This document shows, piece after piece, positions 36,290-48,490 of a stretch of 64,000 bases of DNA. The stretch comes from Nemophila menziesii (lineage: Eukaryota > Streptophyta > Magnoliopsida > Boraginales > Hydrophyllaceae): assembly GCA_029959085.1 (NCBI GenBank), contig JARWIR010000001.1:69192899-69256898 (forward strand). The letters run 5' to 3'. A program made the translations under genes and the position numbers. How positions within the stretch are numbered: the stretch's first letter is position 1; each line of letters starts with the position of its first letter. The notes below the pieces were generated by a model that saw only the letters and a program-made list of their open reading frames with translations, did not search any database and was not told where the DNA came from.

Positions 36290-37207
36290 TGTTGGTGAAA
36301 GACTAACAATAATACTAACGAAAAAACAGATTTAATAAAAAAATATTTCAAAAAGTTAAATACGAACAATTGTTACAAGATATTGAAAACAAAAAGAACT
36401 TAAAAGAAAATCAGGAAAAAAATACTATACGCTTACATGGAAAATAAATATGTTAAAAAGATATTTGGGTAATACCAATTTCTCTAATAAAATGTATCAC
36501 TCTACCCAAGAAAATGTTTAGGAGTACAAGAAGAAAATAGATACTATTTCTGAATTCTTCATTGTCAGAGTGTAAAATGCAAGTGACTTATGATTCTATT
36601 TATAGAAGAAATAGTCTGCCAGAATCGTCACAATAAAGGCTGGTGATTAAGGCATCATTAATGTAGATGTTTTGTTAGTTACATAATTATCAAATTCTTC
36701 CATGAAGCTGGAATATCTTCTAGCTTCTGGTCAATGCACGAATTTAGACAAGTTGACCAAACTCTTATAACATCCGTAATAGTTGAGCCTCTATGCATGG
36801 TAGAATATTTTAAATTAAGTTTGAGTTAAGGAGCCATATATCTTGGTCGTTTTGTAATCTAATAAAGGACTACGGACAAGTATATATAAGGTTCAGAACA
36901 TGGTTTTTTATTTTTTAATTCTCCAAGACTTCCCAACTCCCCATGACCATGCCGGTGCCGGGCATGGCTGGGCGGGCGAGGAATGGTGGTGTGGTGGTGC
37001 GCGCAATGGTGCCTTCCTAATTATCATTTTTCCTCGATAGTGTTAATCCATTTTAAATGAATAGAAAGGTAAGAATTAAATACTCACAGATTTCCTTCTC
37101 CACTTTCTATGTGAGACTTTTTAACAAAGAAAAAGATTTTCCACTTCTTAGAAGAACATGAAAGGATTAATAAAAAAACCTTTTTAATTTCCTTAATTAT
37201 TCTAACA
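36290..37207 (-). mobile_element. Degenerate Ty1/copia-type LTR (copy 2)
   Basis: Copy 2 counterpart of 11359-12290, with the same TGTTAGAATAATT start at 37207, the same purine-rich tract to its right and the same CACCAACA end. A few small indels distinguish the copies. Confidence 0.5.
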
Positions 37208-37592
37208 ACCCCCCACTCAGGTTCTTAGGAGAACAGGTAACACGTTTCCATATATACCAGCATTTGGTTGAATTCTAGTTATGTTGCTATATTTTTTTGA
37301 TTTGAATTGACACGTAGTTAAGTGAGACAACCACCAAAGTTTGTCAAGTAAACATACTCATACCTTGAATGGTTTTATAGAGACCCTCACATCACATAAT
37401 CTACCCTACTGATAGTTATTGATTCCTCAAACATCACCCTTTCGTTGTTCATCAAGTTCTTCTCAAAAAGACCTCCACATGCGGGATATGAACTTTTAGA
37501 CTTACCCATACAAGATTATTAAGGACGTTTCCTTAATATGCTATCATGGATAGTAAGTCTCAATCTCGTCAGTGAATTCATCAAGTATTTTG

Positions 37593-38013
37593 TTATAAAC
37601 TAAGAAAAGTAATTAATAATCTTTATGTGCATAGAAATATCCTTATTTTAATAGTTAAAAGACAATTTATTGTAATATATAATTATTAAAAATAAATTTG
37701 TAATATAAATATATTTGAAAACGTTGAAAAAATAACTTTGATATTGTAAGTATACAAATATTTATAAGTATCTTTTTGCTTAAAAATAAAAATATTAACA
37801 CTTATAAAGAGAATCGATAAAGAGATTGTATATAACTAAATAAATATAACAAACGAGTTTTCATTCTTATCCAATAATTTGTTATTCAATTTCAATCCTG
37901 ATTAAATGCTCATTTAATAATTAATCTATTTCTTTTCATAAACATGAATCATATAAGAATAAATAATTTTGGTACAAATATCATAAAATTAACCAATTTA
38001 AAGTATCATTGTA
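37593..38013 (+). repeat. ~420-bp direct repeat unit 1 (copy 2, uninterrupted)
   Basis: Uninterrupted form of the repeat that element A splits in copy 1. It contains the empty insertion site gattgtatataactaaat near 37826-37843. Confidence 0.7.
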
Positions 38014-38355
38014 TCTTCTAAAAGAATTGAACAAATTAAAAAAAGAGACAGTTTTCAAGGAGAATGGCTACTCTTGAAATTAATTTATCTATATTATTAA
38101 TTATTAAAATCATTATAAAATGTGAAAAAATTGTGGCAGTTGATTATTTGTGTTTATTCATTTATTTATTTTTGTATGTTTAGTTGTTCAATTATTTACG
38201 TATATATAATTGTATGGTAGTTATTATTTACATGTATTTGTACTGATTTTTCTATATTATTTTTTCAATTGGATAATAGATAGTCTGTGATAGTTATTAT
38301 TCATTAATAACTCTTTTAGGTTTTATTTTACTAGTATATATTAATTATTTTATCA

Positions 38356-38780
38356 TAAATTAAGAAAAATAGATACTAATCTTTATGGGCATAGAAATAT
38401 CCTTATTTTAATAGTTACATAACTAGTTAATAAAATATACTATTATTAAAAATATAAATTAATATAAATTTGCAATTGAAATATATTAGAAAAATATGAA
38501 AAAAGAACTTTCATGTTGTAAATATAATAATTTTAAATTTTTTTTATTTTTTAAATGAAAAAAGAAACACATATAAAGAGATAGAATGAATAGATTGTAT
38601 ATAAATATATAAATAAAACAAAAGAGTCTTCATTCTGAGCCATTAATTTGGTACTCAATTATGGACCCTGATTAAAATCTCATTATTAATCAATTTCTTT
38701 TTCTTTATATAAACATGAATCATATAAGATAAATAATTGTTGTACGAATATTATAATACTAACCAATATAAACAATCATT
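38356..38780 (+). repeat. ~420-bp direct repeat unit 2 (copy 2)
   Basis: Counterpart of 20893-21305 in copy 2. Confidence 0.65.
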
Positions 38781-38789
38781 ATTTCTTTC

Positions 38790-39029
38790 ATGTTGACGTA
38801 TCATGCCTTTACATCTTTGCATGATGTCGTTAGACATAGACCATGAACCCAAGGTAAAGGCTAAAGATGGCATATGTTGTCGTTATCAACTGTACTATGA
38901 TAAAAGAAAGTGGTTTACCTATCGTCATCATCTTATCAAGGTTGGATTGGAGTGCTTGAGTTACCTATTTTGCTCATTCAGGTTGGCAAACATGTTATAT
39001 CTATGGTAATAAGAGGTTGAAGGATATCT
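38790..39029 (+). pseudogene. CACTA transposase-associated domain remnant (copy 2)
   Basis: Duplicate of 21324-21562. A 68-codon frame (38803-39009) remains open here and shows the HHLIKVGLE segment most clearly. It abuts plastid psaA at about 39030. Confidence 0.5.
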
Positions 39030-40024
39030 TCGATACAACAATCTATTAGATCATATTTCTAGACATCGCGATGCAATCATATCACATCTCAACTACGCAC
39101 TTATAATTGTCCGCTTTCAGAAATTTGGTTTGTATATTCATAATGATACCATGAGAACTTTAGGGCATCCTCAGCATATGTTTTCAGAGACTGCTATTCA
39201 ATTACAACCCATTTTTTTCAATGGATACAAAACACCCAAGCTTTAGCACCTGGTTTTAACAGCTCCTGGTGCAACAACATCACTAGTTTAACTTGGGGGT
39301 GCTGATTTATTAGTAATGGTCGGCAAAGTAGCCTTTTTACCTATTCAATTAGAAACCACATATTTTTTGGTATTTTAAATTAATTCATTTATGATTCATG
39401 TGACAGTATTGGTACTCCTATCAGGTGTTCTATTTTCTTGTAGCGCCCGTTTGATACCGGATAAATCAAATCTTGGTTTTTGTTTTCCTTGTGATGGTCT
39501 TGGAAGAGGGGATATATGTAAAGTATCGACTTGGGATCATTTATTCTTAGAACTATTATGGATGTACAATTCAATTTCAGTAGTAATATTTCATTTCAGT
39601 TGGAAAATGCACTCAGGTATTGAGGGCAATATAAGCGATCAAGCGGTAGTAACACATATCACGGCAGGAAACTTTGCGCGAAGTTCTATTACTATTAATG
39701 GGTGGCTCCGTAATTTTGATGGATAGATGCATTTCAGGAAATTAAGTCTTGTTGTTCTTCATTATCTACATCTGGTCTTTTTTCCTAGGTGGTCATTTTT
39801 GTATGGGATTTTAGTTCAATGTTTCCGTTTAGTGAACGTGGTTATTGGCAAGAACTTATTGAATCCATTGTTTAGATCGTAGTAAATTAAAAGTTGCTCC
39901 TTCTACTCAACCTAGATCCTTGAGCAGTTCACAAGAACCTTTTATAGGATTAACCCATTACCTTCTAGGTGGAAATTCCACAAGATGGGTGTTCTTCTTA
40001 GCAAGAATTATTCCAATATTATAA
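39030..40024 (+). pseudogene. psaA: psaA pseudogene, 3' part (copy 2)
   Basis: Duplicate of 21563-22558. A longer frame (39391-39726) remains open here: [40 protein letters not shown] through [20 protein letters not shown]. Some copy-1 stops are absent ([11 protein letters not shown] here against GI*GN in copy 1). Stop at 40022-40024. Confidence 0.9.
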
Positions 40025-40051
40025 GGGCTAGGAGGATTTGAAAGTCATTAT

Positions 40052-42132
40052 TTCATTAATATTTTCAGGATTTATCCAAGGCTTATCCCACAACTCGTCG
40101 TATTTGGTTTGATATGGATACTACACATGACTTTGAGAGTCATGATGATATTACTGAGGAACATCTTTATCAAAATATTTTTGCTTCTCACTTTGGTCAA
40201 TTATGAACTATTTCCGGGCCGGGCGGAAGGTGAAGGCCATAAGAAAAGATTTCCCTCCCACTAAGGTTTTTAAGATCCAAGACCTACTCTTTCAACCGCT
40301 CAGACATCCATCCCCTTCGAAAAGCCCTATCTATCATAAGCAGTTCTTCCTCAGCGCTTCACACGTCAAGAGATGTTTCCAATTCATCAAAATTAGAAGC
40401 TTCATTGCTCTAAAAGCAAGCGAATTCACGAGGAATTCTCATCTTAGTAGGAGCTTTCGGAATCTGGAAAATTGTTTCACATCGCTTGGTAGTGAAATTT
40501 CGAGTCTTGGGTACAATACCCTTTACATGTAAGACATATTGCTCATGCAATTTGAGATCCTTATTTTTGTCAACAAAATGTGGAAACTTATACTCGTGGA
40601 GGTGCTCTTGGCCTAGTTAATATCTATTATTATAGTGTTTATTAGTGGTGGTATATGATTCGTTTACATACTAACAAATTTTTTAAACATTAGGTCTTTT
40701 TCTATTATTTGTGTATGCCCTAATCTTATTAGCATGTTGGTAACCTGGTTCAAAAATGTAGAATCTTGTATGAATCATAATTTATCAGGATTCTTAAGTG
40801 TAAGTTCCTTGGCTTGGAAATCGAATTTAGTACATATCGCTATTCATAGATCCAGAGGGAGTTCGTTTCAGATGAATAATTTTGTAGATCTATTATCAGA
40901 ACCCCAAGGGTTCGCCCCCTTTTTATAGGCCAGTGGTATATTTATGCTCAAACCACCGATTCCAATAGTCATTTATATGGGACCTCCCAAGGAGTAAAAA
41001 TGGCCATTTTAACTCTTCTCGGGGGAACTCCATCCATAAACACGAAGTTTATGGCTGACTGATATGGCTCATCATTTAGTTATTGCAATTCTATTTCTGG
41101 TAGTATATCATATGTATAGAACAATTTGGGGATTCGGCATAGTATAAAGATCTTTTTGATGCACATATTCCCCCGAGGAAAATTGGGATATGGGTATAAA
41201 TGTCTTTATGAGACAATCAACAATTCTTTTAATTTTCAATTATGCCTTGCTCTAACTTTTATAGGGGTGATTACGTCTTTGGTAGCTCAACATATGTACT
41301 CGTTACATGCTTAATCCTTCATAACTGAAAATTTTACTACTCAAGTTGCGCTATATACTCATCATCAAATCTATCGCAGGATCCATCATGACTAGAGCTT
41401 TTTCTCGTGGAGGGATACCTGTAATTAGAGATTATAATTTAGAGAAAAATTAAAATAATGTATTTGCAAGAATGTTAGAGCATAAAGCAGTTATCATATC
41501 ACATTTAAGGTGGTCCATTCTCTTCCTAGGATTACATACTTTGGAACTTTATGTTCATAATGATGTCATGCTTGCCTTTGGTATCCCAGAGAAGCAAAAC
41601 TTGATTGAACCATTATTTTATCAATGGATACAATTTGCTCACGGTAATACTTCATTTGGGTTTGATGTACTTTTATATTCGTATGGTTTGGATGGGTTCA
41701 TTTTTATTAGCATTGAAAGCACATCATACTGTGGCAAGGTAAAGTTTCACAATTTAATGAATCATCCACTTATTTGATGGGTTAGTTAAGATATTATTTA
41801 TGGTTAACCTTTTCACAACCTGTCAGTGGAGATAACCCTTTTGGTATGAATAGTTTATCGGTCTAGGAATGGATTTTCTTATTTGGACATCTTGTTTGGG
41901 GTATTGTATTTATGTTCTTGATTTATATGCATTGATATTTGCAATATTTGATCGAAACTTTGACGTGGGATCATGAACGTACACCTTCGACCAATTTGAC
42001 TCACGAGAGATATAAACTAGTTGCCCTTTTCCACTGTGCAAGGAAGATTGGTTGGATTGTCCCACTTTTCTGTAGGTTATATATTAACTTATGTTGCTTT
42101 CTTGATCCCACATTGGGAAAATTTGGTTTTTT
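40052..42132 (+). pseudogene. psaB: psaB pseudogene with foreign insertion (copy 2)
   Basis: Duplicate of 22586-24426, sharing the large internal deletion, but interrupted at about 40204-40457 by ~250 bp of unrelated, more GC-rich DNA. Readable pieces are WFKNVESCMNHNLSGFLSVSSLAW (from 40734), [25 protein letters not shown] and [17 protein letters not shown]. Confidence 0.9.
40204..40457. other. Foreign ~250-bp insertion in psaB copy 2, possibly mitochondrial
   Basis: Absent from copy 1, where psaB runs straight through (QL.IIFLW.SGN-like) and so shows the ancestral state. The insert is visibly richer in GC than its surroundings (ccgggccgggcggaaggtg at the left edge) and has blocks such as ttcctcagcgcttcacacg, in the style of plant mitochondrial non-coding DNA. 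Together with flanking psaB it keeps a 109-codon frame open (40203-40532), which I regard as chance. Origin is inferred from composition only. Confidence 0.6.
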
Positions 42133-42251
42133 GTTGATGTCTTGTATCTGTGATAATCTTGTTTCTTTCGATGGAGAGGAGGATCACCTTCTTATATTTA
42201 TACATCTAGTTTTCGACTTGTATCATGGATACTAATAGGAACTGAACCATT

Positions 42252-42553
42252 ATGACAAGGAAAAGTTTGATTCAAAGGGAAAAGAAGAGGAAAAATTTGG
42301 AACATATATATCTTTTGATTCGGCGATCTTCAGAAAAATAAAGAAGCAAAGTTCCCTCGTTGAGTGACAAATGGGAAATTTATGGAAAGTTATAATCCTC
42401 ATCACGGAATAGTGCACTGACACGCCTTCATTAAAGGTGTTTTTTAACAGAAGATTGCAAACAAATTATCGAGACTTTGGATTATCTAGACACATACTTC
42501 ATGAAATGGTCGGTGCATGTTTGTTGTCGAGAGTAAAAAGGTGTTGTTAGTAA
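42252..42553 (+). pseudogene. rps14: rps14 pseudogene (copy 2)
   Basis: Duplicate of 24546-24847. The penultimate Trp codon has become TAG here. The rest of the damage matches copy 1. Confidence 0.9.
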
Positions 42554-42885
42554 GGATTAACCCTCTATTTGATTTCTATGGTTGATGATCATAAAGGTCC
42601 CTTTTAATATTATGTAAAAATACGATATCTATTTGTAAATATATTGTAGAGGGGTACATTCAGTTATTTTTTTCCTATTAGTTTTCAATTCTTCTCTTCA
42701 CCATCCGGGAGAGCAAATCCTGTCCCTGCAACATCTTATTTCGTCAAACTAGTTTGGTTTGACTGTAGTAATATAATTACTTAACCATTTGAAGGTTGCA
42801 CGGGGAGAGAAATAGAATCCTACTCTATCATGAGAAACTATAGCCAATCTTTGGTCATAGTAAATATATTAATTTATCTTTCTTG

Positions 42886-42956
42886 GGCGGAGATTGGGAA
42901 TTGAACCCGCGTCTTCAACTTGGAAATGAGAAATTTTACCATTCAACCATTTCCAA
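42886..42956 (-). pseudogene. trnG-GCC: trnG-GCC pseudogene (copy 2)
   Basis: Duplicate of 25180-25250 with the same GCC to TCC anticodon change, so that mutation predates the duplication. Confidence 0.8.
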
Positions 42957-43162
42957 ATTTTTTCTTGATACATATTTTGTTCGCACATCCATGATATATA
43001 TACATGGAATATTTGTGTAGTGTTGGACCAAACTATCTTCAAGGCAATAACAACTATTGTATGAATTTTTTATTTGTCAATTAAAACTTTTTTTAGAAGT
43101 TTGATCCCCCACCCCTCTCATTTTTTTGTTTCATTTATATTTTTAATCAGAGCTGAATAGGT

Positions 43163-43351
43163 TCAAAAGATAAGATAATTAAGGATACCCACTACAAAGA
43201 CTAATCCAATCCATGACTATGTAACAGAAAATAAAATATATTTATTACTTGACCAATTATCAGGAGAAGCAAATACAATAGGCACTCTAATCAATAAGAT
43301 TGATAAAGTAGCAATTTATTCAAAAACAACCAATTGGAAAGAAAGAGTCAT
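43163..43351 (-). pseudogene. psbZ: psbZ pseudogene (copy 2)
   Basis: Duplicate of 25458-25646. Its upstream side continues through the natural plastid spacer to trnS-UGA, whereas copy 1 is cut off at the duplication junction. Confidence 0.85.
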
Positions 43352-43661
43352 GATTTTAATCCTCCACGCTACCAACAAATGAACTATACCATTTGATTCC
43401 TTTATAAAAAATTGTAGTGAAATATATCATCGATAGATCTTTATTAACCATGAATCCATTGGATTAAATATGACATATTACTATGTCCTTACCGCTTTCT
43501 TTAAGCGTACCTGGGTCGAGGGAAATGGGTGCATTGGATCATATATTTATATAAGGATAGATAGACACAACCAGTAGATTAACACTTGTAATTGCGATAT
43601 TTCTACAGATAGTGGTGGTATCCTCTCCTATGATCATGTTTAATTCGAAGGAATATCTTTT

Positions 43662-43753
43662 GGAGAGATGGATGAGTGGTTGATAGCCTCGGACTTTAAA
43701 ATCTGATAACGTTTTGAACAAAGAATAGTCGAGGGTTCGAATCCCTCTCTTCT
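43662..43753 (+). pseudogene. trnS-UGA: trnS-UGA pseudogene
   Basis: Starts ggagagatgg.tgagtggttgat and ends gagggttcgaatccctctctt, matching plastid tRNA-Ser(UGA), a long-variable-arm tRNA. The anticodon position reads TTA instead of TGA. Opposite strand to psbC and psbZ, as in plastomes. Confidence 0.85.
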
Positions 43754-43975
43754 TTTTTTGCTCGTTTAATATATTTGGTTCTTTATTGTTTTTTCGGACT
43801 AATATCATAAACGAAGAGGAATAGCTCGACTATACCACCTACCCAAGCCAAAAAAATTTGGTTAGATATAGATAAATGAGTTAAAAAAGGGAATAATTTT
43901 GATGTATGAACTGATCGCAATATGTATGATTGAATCAGGGTGATTTCTACTTCAAGCATTATATCATGTTTTATT

Positions 43976-45346
43976 TCAGTTATGAAGAGTCATAAAAGAA
44001 TATTTTTAAAAGCACGATCAATTCCTTTTTCATATCATGTTGCAGCTGCACAAGCTCTTCTCACATGCCACAAATGACATACGACGAAGAAGAATCCTAT
44101 AACAAAATGAGAGGTAGATAACCAACTTCTACGAGAGACATATTTCACTGCATTGATCTCGGTAACTATCCCACCCACATAATTTAAAGAACATAAAGGA
44201 GCATGAGTCATATATTTTGTAGAATACCCTTTTAGACAAGGTTGTATATCTTTTTTCAACCTACTTAGGTCCAATGTATATGAACCCCTAAGAGGTTCTA
44301 ACTATAAAGCACACATATCCAAAAAACGCAGAGTTTCTCCTCCAAATGTGACTTCTTTAGTTCAGAAATGCATTAGAAATTTACCTTAACTAGTGGGTTC
44401 TTGCACGGATCCTACATTATCCCTAAGGCATTGGTCTCTAACTAAAAATGTAAACGCTTGGGCTTGAGAAGATTATGGTGTAGTAGGTATGTAAAACTCA
44501 CTAGTATAAGCGGTATTATAGAACCTGACAAAAAAACAAGCAATGAAAGAAAACATGACTAAAGCCGCTAAATTATAAGATAAATAAGCCTCTCCAGACC
44601 ATACAAATGCGCCCCGAGCCCATACAAATTTTTTGGTTAAGATATGTCAGATTTCACCAAATATACAAATTGAACCAAACCATACATGTCCTTCGTTTAT
44701 ATCTTCTAAATCGTCCACGCTATCAATCCACCCTTCCCCTTTGAAGGGTGATTTTAGAAAATAATCAAATATAATATTTGGGACAAGGGTCAAATTGGTG
44801 TTTTTTCTTACATCACCCCCTTTCTAGAACCTATGTATTGTATACACCCCCAAAGTAAAGATCCTTGAATACTAGAAGAAAAGCACCTAGACCTAACAAG
44901 ATTAAAAGAGTACATAAAATTATGGTCAGTATATTTCTAACTTTCCATACATAACCAAAGAATGGGAAATAATCTTCAAGTGTCTCTGCATGATAAATAC
45001 CTCCAAATCCCAATACAGTGGAATAAATTAAATGAAGTACTCCAAATACAAAGTATGGAAAAGTGTTTATAACTTCCCTCCCAGGACCCACCCGCAACTT
45101 ATAGAAGATAAGTGATGATGTACTATTAATCCGTGTTCATACATAGCTTCTCTGGTACAAAATAAGACACTTCAAATTGGTTCATATCTCTTGCCTAGAA
45201 TACGATTATCTAGCATGGGCTACATGAGCCCCTAATAGTTTACCAGATTAATTGATAAGTCAGAAATTCCCAACCCACCATGCAAAACTGTTGGTTTGTT
45301 CATTAGGGTCAGGTAAATCTAAAGTTCCATTAAAAAGATTTTCCAC
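43976..45346 (-). pseudogene. psbC: psbC pseudogene
   Basis: Photosystem II CP43 antenna protein relic. The usual plastid GTG start is recognisable (gtggaaaatctttttaatgg at 45346) and the end reads MTLHN*. Open islands include [23 protein letters not shown] and [16 protein letters not shown] (44831-45097), and [11 protein letters not shown]...YMTHAPL.SLN.VGG (44035-44274). Frameshifts and stops separate them. Confidence 0.92.
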
Positions 45347-45369
45347 ATGGTAAAACCTCCACAATGAAT

Positions 45370-46381
45370 AGAGCTGATATTGAGCCGCCATCCAAGCACA
45401 AATAACTTTATTTTAAAGAATATTTTTGGTGCATACAATTTTCAAATTTATGATCTTCTTCAATGCAAATTTCGCAGACAGGGTTAAAAGCAATAGATAG
45501 TCTGGTTCCTATAGGTCGTGGTCAACGAGTTCAGGTCGAGATAGACTACTTCAAGAGAACTCATCCATAAACCGGTTACTAGTATAAATAACAGAAACAA
45601 ATGTAACCAATGTTTATTTGAAAAAGAAACCCTAAAGATTTGGGACTAAAAGCAGTTAGCAGTGACCATTGAATAACTTTCTTTGACTTGAGTTGGTTTA
45701 AAAGCACTTAATGTATTTTCACAATCACTATCTTCAAAAGTATTTTCTACGGTAGCACTATGAATAGCGCATAGAAAAGAAGCGCAAATACCCCTACAAC
45801 TACCATCATAGGAAATGGGACCAAAGTTCAATTATGAAACCCTTGAAAAAATATGATGAATCGAAATATAGATGCTACACAAAAACTAGTTGCAACAAAA
45901 AAATCACCAGAATGGCCTAGTGGATATATAAGGAATACATAAACAAAAACAACAATTTGGCAATAGAATGCGATTGCATTATAAGGGCATAATGGAAAAT
46001 ATCGAGCAAGATCGAATTGACGTAAGATAAAACCTATTAGTCTAAAAGCCCCATGGGGAGCAACAAAAATCCATAGACCGCCTAATTAATACCAAAGAGT
46101 AAAACCACCTTGTGCTTCAGGACCCTATAGTAACAACAAGGAATGTGCTACACTATTCAAAGGAGTCGAAAACTAAGGGAGTTCAAAAGTTGCAGCCTTC
46201 TAGATAGGCACGATGTTACAAAATTTGTACCTTTGAACCTACCCCATACAACAAAATAGGCACGAGGAAAGAGCAATAGACCGAACTAGTCTACAAAATG
46301 AAACGGTACCTCTGTAACCAGTCATCCACTATATCACATATATAATTTTCGACTTTGGTAGATTTACCAAGGTCTACTCAT
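45370..46381 (-). pseudogene. psbD: psbD pseudogene
   Basis: Photosystem II D2 protein relic. It begins at an ATG (46379-46381) preceded by a plastid ribosome-binding site (ggagg), with PW*IYQSRKLYM-like frame damage soon after, and the DDWL segment recognisable. A readable island at 45646-45831 has [40 protein letters not shown]. At the 3' end a small deletion fuses the CAWMAAQ segment almost directly to the psbC start, removing the usual gene overlap. Confidence 0.9.
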
Positions 46382-47519
46382 ATTGATCCTCCTATTTAAT
46401 TACTTTGACGATTTTCGAGTGCCTCATAGCATTTTCAGGGTGTCTGAATGTTTCATCTTTTTTTTATGGTTTCTCTTTCATTATCCTCTTTTATTGGGTT
46501 TCGAAGATAAACATTTTTAGTGGTTCATATATTAACCTAAGTAAATCCATGAACTCAATTTGATTATTCTCTTTTAGTAAGCATATGAATCATTGATTGT
46601 CTTTTTTTGTCTCAAGATAGATAAATAATTAGAAAAAACTATTAATGGAACAAGAGATCCCCCCTTTTAGTACTAATTAATCCTCAAACTCATCCTCTCC
46701 TGTTCCATTACAAATGTTATTCGTATATTGTGTTCATTAGATTGAGAAACAAAAATATATTTATAGATTCTTTGAAGTTCTCAGTAAGAAGCCAAAAAAT
46801 CCATATCGGCTAGAATATTTTTTGATTTCTTTGTATTGGTTAGAAAAACTGAGAATTTACTATTTTTCCTTAAATTCAATTAAAAATTGTAGCTTGGAAA
46901 TGAATGTCTCCTTCTTGCATCCATCCCTTCTGACACTGTTGAAACAAAAATACAGTGTGTAACGATATAGTAATACTTGTTGGTACATGAATCCATGATC
47001 TAAGAAATGTACACTTATATTGATATAAATTTTATCTTGTTTTTAATAAAAAATCAAATAAAGGCAGCAGAAATGACTTCTTATTATGACTTGGAAGAAA
47101 CTTCCCATGTAGATGAACAAAATAACAATTTTATCCTATATAAAATATCGAAACAAGTATATTTATTCAAAAATATTCATAATTTTTGCGGAGTCAAGAT
47201 AAATAATAAAAGAAGGGTCAATTATATAGTGTTGATTCAATGAGCCAGGTCCACTTATTCTTTCTTTTGTTTATTTAGAACTTGTAATGAATTTGAGTGG
47301 TAGAACAGAAAATAGGAATAGTTGGCGATTAAGAGGCCGCTTATCATTTTTCATAAAATTAAAATTTATCTAATAAAGGTTCAACTTTATAACAACTATG
47401 CTATAAATCTGTATAATGATAATATATTAGCTAGTTAGTTACTTTTTTTATTACAAATATACAAATATTTATAACATCTATATTCTCCCTTCAAATATGA
47501 ATAGTACAACTGAAGTTGT
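46382..47519. other. Plastid psbD-trnT spacer remnant
   Basis: Non-coding sequence between the psbD and trnT relics, at the expected length for this plastome spacer. A plus-strand 78-codon frame (47007-47243) matches nothing and is taken as chance. Confidence 0.6.
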
Positions 47520-47590
47520 ATACAAAAAACAAAATCGAACTGTTGACTTATGCATTACCATGGAGTTACTCTACACTGAGTTCAAAGGGC
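47520..47590 (-). pseudogene. trnT-GGU: trnT-GGU pseudogene
   Basis: The minus strand reads gccctttgaactcagtgtagagtaactccatggtaatgcataagtc, matching plastid tRNA-Thr(GGU) through the D-arm and anticodon (GGT retained). The T-arm and 3' acceptor side are badly eroded. Confidence 0.75.
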
Positions 47591-48097
47591 CTATTTCATT
47601 TACATACAGTAGACTCATAGTGGTTGGCGGCTCATTTTTTAATAAAAATGTATTTACCTAGAACCAAGTCTAGAGTAAAATGAAATTAATGAATTGGTTC
47701 GATTTAAGATTGACCCTAGTTGGTTTATTTTATTGATATTGAATTGATTCCTATCAGAAAAAAAATCAATTGATTAATACATACATATATAGTTATTTCA
47801 TCAAATTGTATGATCGAGAGATTCTACTTGTCACCCGAAGTAAAGTAAACAACCCTTTTGAAAGAATCTCTTGATCCCACCTACTCGTTTTAACATTTGT
47901 TGATTTAATGTGTTAGTGTGAGATAAGAATATCTTAAATATTATTTACTTTTTTGATGGACCAATCATTCCCCGAAAAAAAATCATATCTTATTATATGA
48001 AACTAAAATATCACTTAGATTTAATCATAGACATCCATTATATTGACAATTTTTAAAAAATTTCATACTATGATCATAGTATTTGTTGGGTAAGCAT
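47591..48097. other. Plastid trnT-trnE spacer remnant
   Basis: AT-rich spacer between the two tRNA relics. No feature recognised. Confidence 0.55.
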
Positions 48098-48170
48098 GCA
48101 CCCATCGTATAGTGGTTCATGACATCTCTCTAATAAGGAGTCGGCGTGGATTTGACTTCCCATAGGGATT
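48098..48170 (+). pseudogene. trnE-UUC: trnE-UUC pseudogene
   Basis: Begins gcacccatcgtatagtggtt and ends near ttgacttcccatagggat, matching plastid tRNA-Glu(UUC). The anticodon loop has mutated (ctaataa for ctttcaa), so it can no longer read Glu codons. Confidence 0.85.
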
Positions 48171-48229
48171 GGGTACTACGAAAGGAAGTTGATCATGTAT
48201 TACTAGTAATCTTAAAATTTATTTTTCCT

Positions 48230-48312
48230 GGGTCGATGCCTGAATAGTTAATCGGAACAGACTATAAATTTGTTGGCAATAAGTCTATGCTGTTTAGATC
48301 CAACTCGAACCA
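48230..48312 (+). pseudogene. trnY-GUA: trnY-GUA pseudogene
   Basis: Begins gggtcgatgcctgaatagtt and ends ccaactcgaacca, matching plastid tRNA-Tyr(GUA). The anticodon has changed from GTA to ATA. Confidence 0.85.
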
Positions 48313-48416
48313 ATAATTTTCCACTCTACCATGAGGGGCTATAATCCCCTTGTCCTTCAGATTTACCTGACAGAGAAAAAAAGAATCAAATTTTCTGCTA
48401 GATCCCCTATTTCGCT

Positions 48417-48490
48417 GAAATTGTAGTTCAATTCGTTAGAGCACATCCCTGTCAAGGCGGTAGTTACGGGTTATCAGCCCGTCAGTCCCG
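48417..48490 (+). pseudogene. trnD-GUC: trnD-GUC pseudogene
   Basis: Contains attgtagttcaattcgttag, the intact anticodon loop cctgtcaagg, and gtcagtcccg at the 3' end, matching plastid tRNA-Asp(GUC). The 5' acceptor strand (gaaattg for gggattg) no longer pairs with its 3' partner. Confidence 0.85.

Larger units (their letters stand above)
25710..43414 (+). repeat. Tandem segmental duplication, copy 2
   Basis: Second head-to-tail copy. The junction at 25710 joins plastid psbZ-trnS spacer (ending aaaaaattg) directly to the nuclear sequence that starts copy 1. At 43415 the same spacer continues instead into its normal plastid neighbour (trnS-UGA). The heptamer tagtgaa is present at all three points (762, 25710, 43415), as expected for microhomology-mediated joining. 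Copy 2 lacks the copy-1 retrotransposon and 87 bp equivalent to 1810-1896. It has its own ~250-bp insertion in psaB. Confidence 0.95.

Noticed and set aside
40203..40532. 109-codon frame spanning the psaB insert, as a possible new gene
   Set aside because: It joins psaB pseudogene sequence to a recent foreign insert. Openness is expected by chance in the less AT-rich insert.
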